From: an uncultured Collinsella sp.
Lineage (GTDB): Bacteria > Actinomycetota > Coriobacteriia > Coriobacteriales > Coriobacteriaceae
DNA: 16,369 nucleotides
Direction: 5' to 3'
Assembly: GCA_934617135.1 (NCBI GenBank)
Contig: CAKTUC010000028.1
Location: forward strand, 1-16,369
Shown in pieces: positions 14,587 through 16,369 of this stretch (its first letter is position 1; each line of letters starts with the position of its first letter). A model generated the notes under the pieces. The model searched no databases. It was not told the DNA's origin and saw nothing but the letters and a program-made list of their open reading frames with translations. A program made the translations under genes and the position numbers.

Positions 14587-14614
14587 TGTGATAACGCGTC
14601 GAACGTGTTATTAT
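14587..14614 (+). promoter_or_regulatory. Possible infC operon promoter with overlapping palindromic operator
   Basis: TATTAT (14609-14614) can be a -10 box, with only a weak -35 (TGTGAT, 14587-14592). The 19-base sequence TAACGCGTCGAACGTGTTA (14592-14610) fills the spacer. Its halves are complementary at 7 of 8 outer positions, plus one G·T, around a 3-base centre. A dyad in a promoter spacer suggests a repressor site; no regulator is identified. Confidence 0.4.
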
Positions 14615-14777
14615 CGCCAAGGCGTTGTTCCCGCAATGCCCTAAAGAGGAACCCGAGGGTTCCCACCTTTTGGCGCCAATGAGCAGCTGACTGGTCATAC
14701 AACCTAGATTCCCTTCCTCATAGTGAGGATGTCTATGTGTACGACCTGGTTGCTGAGAAGCGCCGGGTTATTTTTTT
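14615..14777 (+). promoter_or_regulatory. Structured infC leader with attenuator
   Basis: This is about 160 bases of untranslated leader with several hairpins. GGCGTT/AATGCC is at 14621-14640. GGAACC-CGAG-GGTTCC is at 14648-14663. The dyad TTGGCGCCAA is at 14670-14679. CCTCA-TAG-TGAGG is at 14716-14728. Last is an intrinsic terminator: GACCTGG... (from 14743) pairs with ...CCGGGTT (to 14769), and a seven-T run follows at 14771-14777. CAACC at 14700-14704 is complementary to GGTTG at 14748-14752 in the terminator's 5' arm, which would allow an alternative antiterminated fold. In B. subtilis the infC-rpmI-rplT leader is controlled by ribosomal protein L20 through transcription attenuation; the same logic is plausible here, but a match to that RNA family was not tested. 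Confidence 0.6.
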
Positions 14778-14796
14778 ATGAATGGAGGTAGGGAAA

Positions 14797-15351
14797 ATAG
14801 CTAAGTCTGATGACACCCGCATCAACGACGAGATCACTGCATCTTCGTGCCGTTTGATTGGCGTCGATGGCTCTCAGCTCGGCCTGTTCGCCATCCGCGA
14901 TGCTCAGCGCGTCGCCGACGATCAGGGTCTCGACCTGGTCGAGATCGCTCCCAACGCGGAGCCGCCGGTCTGCAAGGTCATGGACTACGGTAAGTTCAAG
15001 TACCAGCAGGCCATGAAGGCCAAGGCTGCTCGTAAGAATCAGTCCAAGGTCGAGGTCAAGGAAATGAAGTTCCGACCCAAGATCGACGTTGGCGACTACG
15101 AGACCAAGAAGGGCCACGTTCTGCGTTTTCTCAAGAAGGGCGCACGCGTTAAGATCACCATCATGTTCCGCGGCCGTGAGATGGCTCACCCGGAGCAGGG
15201 TCTTAACGTTCTCGAGCGTCTCGCCGAGGATCTCAAGCCTTACGCTACGGTCGAGTCCAAGCCTAAGATGGAAGGCCGTAACATGCTTATGCTGCTCGCC
15301 CCGATTAAGGGCGCCTTCGATGAGGATAAAGCGGCAAGCGATACCAAGTAA
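14797..15351 (+). CDS. infC: Translation initiation factor IF-3
   Basis: 184 residues from a proposed AUA start. The N-domain reads AKSDDTRINDEITASSCRLIGVDGSQLG; the middle carries the IF3 signature LVEIAPNAEPPVCKVMDYGKFKYQ, then a lysine-rich linker helix; the C-domain has VKEMKFRPKIDVGDYETK, ARVKITIMFRGREMAHPEQG and a final MLMLLAP. IF3 binds the 30S subunit, keeps it free of 50S and proofreads start codons. The Shine-Dalgarno GGAGG (14784-14788) is 8 bases before ATA at 14797. The only nearby in-frame ATG (14782) overlaps that Shine-Dalgarno and is preceded by the attenuator's T run, so it has no ribosome-binding site. In E. coli infC uses AUU and is thereby autoregulated. First gene of infC-rpmI-rplT. 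Confidence 0.93.
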   Translation: MAKSDDTRINDEITASSCRLIGVDGSQLGLFAIRDAQRVADDQGLDLVEIAPNAEPPVCKVMDYGKFKYQQAMKAKAARKNQSKVEVKEMKFRPKIDVGDYETKKGHVLRFLKKGARVKITIMFRGREMAHPEQGLNVLERLAEDLKPYATVESKPKMEGRNMLMLLAPIKGAFDEDKAASDTK

Positions 15352-15383
15352 CTAGTGTTCTGTAACCGATTAAGGAGTATTTC

Positions 15384-15575
15384 ATGCCTAAGATGAAGTC
15401 CCACAGCGGCACCAAGAAGCGTTTCCGCAAGACTGGTACCGGCAAGCTTATGCGCGCCAAGGCTTTCAAGAGCCACATCCTGAGCAAGAAGTCCACCAAG
15501 CGTAAGCGTGGCTTCCGTCAGGAGACCGAGATCGCCGCTGCCGACCGCAAGGTCATCAAGTCGCGTCTCGCCTAA
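15384..15575 (+). CDS. rpmI: 50S ribosomal protein L35
   Basis: The 63-residue, very basic protein [20 protein letters not shown]... has the L35 signature K-M-K-(S/T)-x-x-x-x-x-K-R-F and the tail KVIKSRLA. The ribosome-binding site AGGAG (15373-15377) is 6 bases before the ATG. It sits 32 bases after infC and 46 before rplT, in the universally conserved order. L35 is a late-assembly protein of the large subunit. Codon use is strongly biased, as for other highly expressed genes. Confidence 0.97.
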   Translation: MPKMKSHSGTKKRFRKTGTGKLMRAKAFKSHILSKKSTKRKRGFRQETEIAAADRKVIKSRLA

Positions 15576-15621
15576 GTTCGCGTTCCCATTTTTCGTTTTA
15601 CCGTCTAGGAGTTGATAGAAC

Positions 15622-15981
15622 ATGGCACGTATTAAGCGCGCTGTTGCCGCCAAGAAGAAGCGCCGTACCGTTATGCACCGTGCGAAGGGTTACTACGGTG
15701 CCGCTTCGCGTACTTACAAGCATGCTAAAGAGCAGGTCCAGCACTCCCTGCAGTACCAGTATCGTGATCGCCGCAACAAGAAGCGCGAGATCCGTTCTCT
15801 CTGGATCACCCGTATCAACGCTGCTGCTCGCCTGAACGACATTTCTTACTCTCAGTTCATGCACGGCCTGAAGGTTGCCGGCATCGAGCTCGACCGCAAG
15901 GTTCTGGCTCAGATGGCTTACGAGGACATCGAGTCCTTCAACGAGCTGGCCACCATCGCCAAGAAGGCTCTCGAGGCCTAA
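15622..15981 (+). CDS. rplT: 50S ribosomal protein L20
   Basis: The 119-residue protein begins MARIKRAVAAKKKRRTVMHRAKGYYGAASRTYKHAKEQV and contains RDRRNKKREIRSLWITRINAAAR and LNDISYSQFMHGL, the L20 signature. Length is standard (117-120). The basic N-terminal helix threads into 23S rRNA and is needed for large-subunit assembly. The globular C-terminal part binds rRNA and, in studied bacteria, its own mRNA leader to repress the operon. A ribosome-binding site, AGGAG (15607-15611), lies 10 bases upstream. It is the last gene of the operon, followed 21 bases later by an intrinsic terminator. Confidence 0.97.
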   Translation: MARIKRAVAAKKKRRTVMHRAKGYYGAASRTYKHAKEQVQHSLQYQYRDRRNKKREIRSLWITRINAAARLNDISYSQFMHGLKVAGIELDRKVLAQMAYEDIESFNELATIAKKALEA

Positions 15982-16002
15982 TAGATTCTCTTGAATCGCT
16001 AG

Positions 16003-16038
16003 GGGAGTGTCGCGCTGTGCGCGGCGCTCCCTCTTTTT
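16003..16038 (+). terminator. Intrinsic terminator of infC-rpmI-rplT
   Basis: A 13-bp stem (16003-16015 GGGAGTGTCGCGC with 16019-16031 GCGCGGCGCTCCC, two G·U pairs) has a TGT loop and is followed by TCTTTTT. Confidence 0.92.
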
Positions 16039-16090
16039 ATCTGAGGCGCTGGTATATATAGCTAAAAGCGCGGGTAGATAGACATTTACA

Positions 16091-16130
16091 GGTGACCGAT
16101 CTTTATATATCTCTTAACCGAAGGGTCATC
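16091..16130. promoter_or_regulatory. AT-rich stretch with an inverted repeat
   Basis: GGTGACC (16091-16097) can pair with GGTCATC (16124-16130) across an AT-rich loop containing TTTATATAT. TTTACA at 16085-16090 resembles a -35 box, but the -10 spacing is poor (15 bases to TATATC). It is much AT-richer than the coding parts of the window. Confidence 0.3.
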
Positions 16131-16147
16131 ATCTGATACGTGCAGTC

Positions 16148-16184
16148 TTGCTGCACTCGACTTTCTATTACCTATATAGAAAGT
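16148..16184 (+). promoter_or_regulatory. Possible promoter with overlapping operator dyad
   Basis: TTGCTG (16148-16153) and CTATAT (16172-16177), 18 bases apart, form a possible promoter. A 9-bp perfect inverted repeat, ACTTTCTAT (16160-16168) and ATAGAAAGT (16176-16184), overlaps the -10 region. A second small hairpin, GTGCAG-TCTTG-CTGCAC, is at 16140-16156. Together they look like a regulated promoter reading toward the window end. Confidence 0.35.
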
Positions 16185-16203
16185 GATAGATTGTGTAGGA
16201 CTT

Positions 16204-16369
16204 ATGAAGAGTGGAATTGACGTCCCACATCGCTTTGCGGTCTGGCAATATATCTCCTTGCCGCGCGGCCCGGTCGAACCGGATGAGCCGCGAGGCGTGC
16301 ACCTTGAGAACCGGATACTGCGAGGATGGACACTTCCGAGTGTCGCATCCGGGCAGACATCGAACCATT
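16204..16369 (+). CDS. Possible start of an unidentified gene, or a structured leader RNA (partial)
   Basis: The ATG at 16204, after AGGA at 16197-16200, opens a frame that stays open for 55 codons to the window edge: MKSGIDVPHRFAVWQYISL, then a Pro/Arg-rich stretch ending TSNH. I recognise no family. Several codons used here (CGA, GGA, ATA, ACA) are rare in the neighbouring genes, which argues against coding. The same bases form strong hairpins: GGCAA/TTGCC (about 16238-16256); a nested CGCGGC-CCGGT-CGA-ACCGG...GCCGCG (about 16263-16295); and GGATG-GACACT-TCCG-AGTGTC-G-CATCC near 16324-16350. A structured leader RNA for a gene beyond the window is at least as likely as a protein. Confidence 0.25.
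   Translation, partial: MKSGIDVPHRFAVWQYISLPRGPVEPDEPRGVHLENRILRGWTLPSVASGQTSNH

Noticed and set aside
14189..14702. Minus-strand frames spanning the tRNA and duplicated region
   Set aside because: They read antisense through the tRNA gene, terminators and repeats; the repeated peptide (such as HEKGGLDPLERSLACM) is only the 69-bp repeat translated twice.
16039..16369. T-box riboswitch downstream of rplT
   Set aside because: No T-box sequence (UGGNACC-type) or convincing specifier-loop structure could be found in the visible part; it cannot be excluded beyond the window edge.
1..16369. CRISPR array, defence island, prophage or transposase genes
   Set aside because: No regularly spaced repeats, cas-like, integrase-like or transposase-like proteins were seen on either strand; the repeats present are two-copy or palindromic.

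Overview
The window looks like a chromosomal segment of a moderately high-GC actinobacterium. Gene content and protein style suggest class Coriobacteriia, perhaps a Collinsella relative; this is an inference from reading, with no database search. Most of it is housekeeping DNA. The unusual parts lie between the conserved genes: paired palindromic repeats, a duplicated tRNA 3' end, long cruciform sequences and a structured leader.

Layout. 1-123 is the 3' end of a livF-type ABC transporter ATPase gene with its terminator. 171-2228 is a repeat-flanked segment. Two near-identical ~76-bp palindromic repeats in direct orientation bracket a minus-strand gene of lower GC. It encodes a secreted/membrane protein with a cytoplasmic zinc ribbon, and the gene carries an exact 27-bp tandem duplication. 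2261-3739 is a tight two-gene unit, cutC plus a DUF4931/GalT-like gene. It converges on a minus-strand BASS-family transporter gene (3770-4768). 5044-11475 is a DNA-repair and stringent-response block: a RecJ nuclease fused to a RecQ-like helicase, then bifunctional (p)ppGpp synthetase/hydrolase Rel, then a glyoxalase-II-like hydrolase. 11670-12536 is class II fructose-bisphosphate aldolase with its own promoter, followed by a ~92-bp near-perfect palindrome. 12790-14223 encodes a cytosolic transglutaminase-like protein. 14263-14349 is tRNA-Leu(CAA). Its 3' part and terminator (69 bp) are repeated exactly 184 bp downstream. 14580-15981 is the infC-rpmI-rplT operon, with a leader that ends in an intrinsic terminator just before infC, and an infC start that is probably AUA. 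From 16039 to the end is an AT-rich regulatory-looking stretch followed by a heavily inverted-repeat-rich, possibly structured, region.

How the genes work together. Rel and RecJ-helicase form a stress/repair operon with 15 bp between them. IF3, L35 and L20 form the classical autoregulated translation operon. CutC and the DUF4931 protein are probably co-translated, since the second gene's ribosome-binding site lies inside the first gene's end.

No CRISPR array, transposase, integrase or recognisable defence system is visible. The best candidates for new biology are the repeat-bracketed zinc-ribbon membrane protein, the RecJ-helicase fusion with its overlapping upstream ORF, the tRNA-end duplication, and the infC leader with its AUA start.
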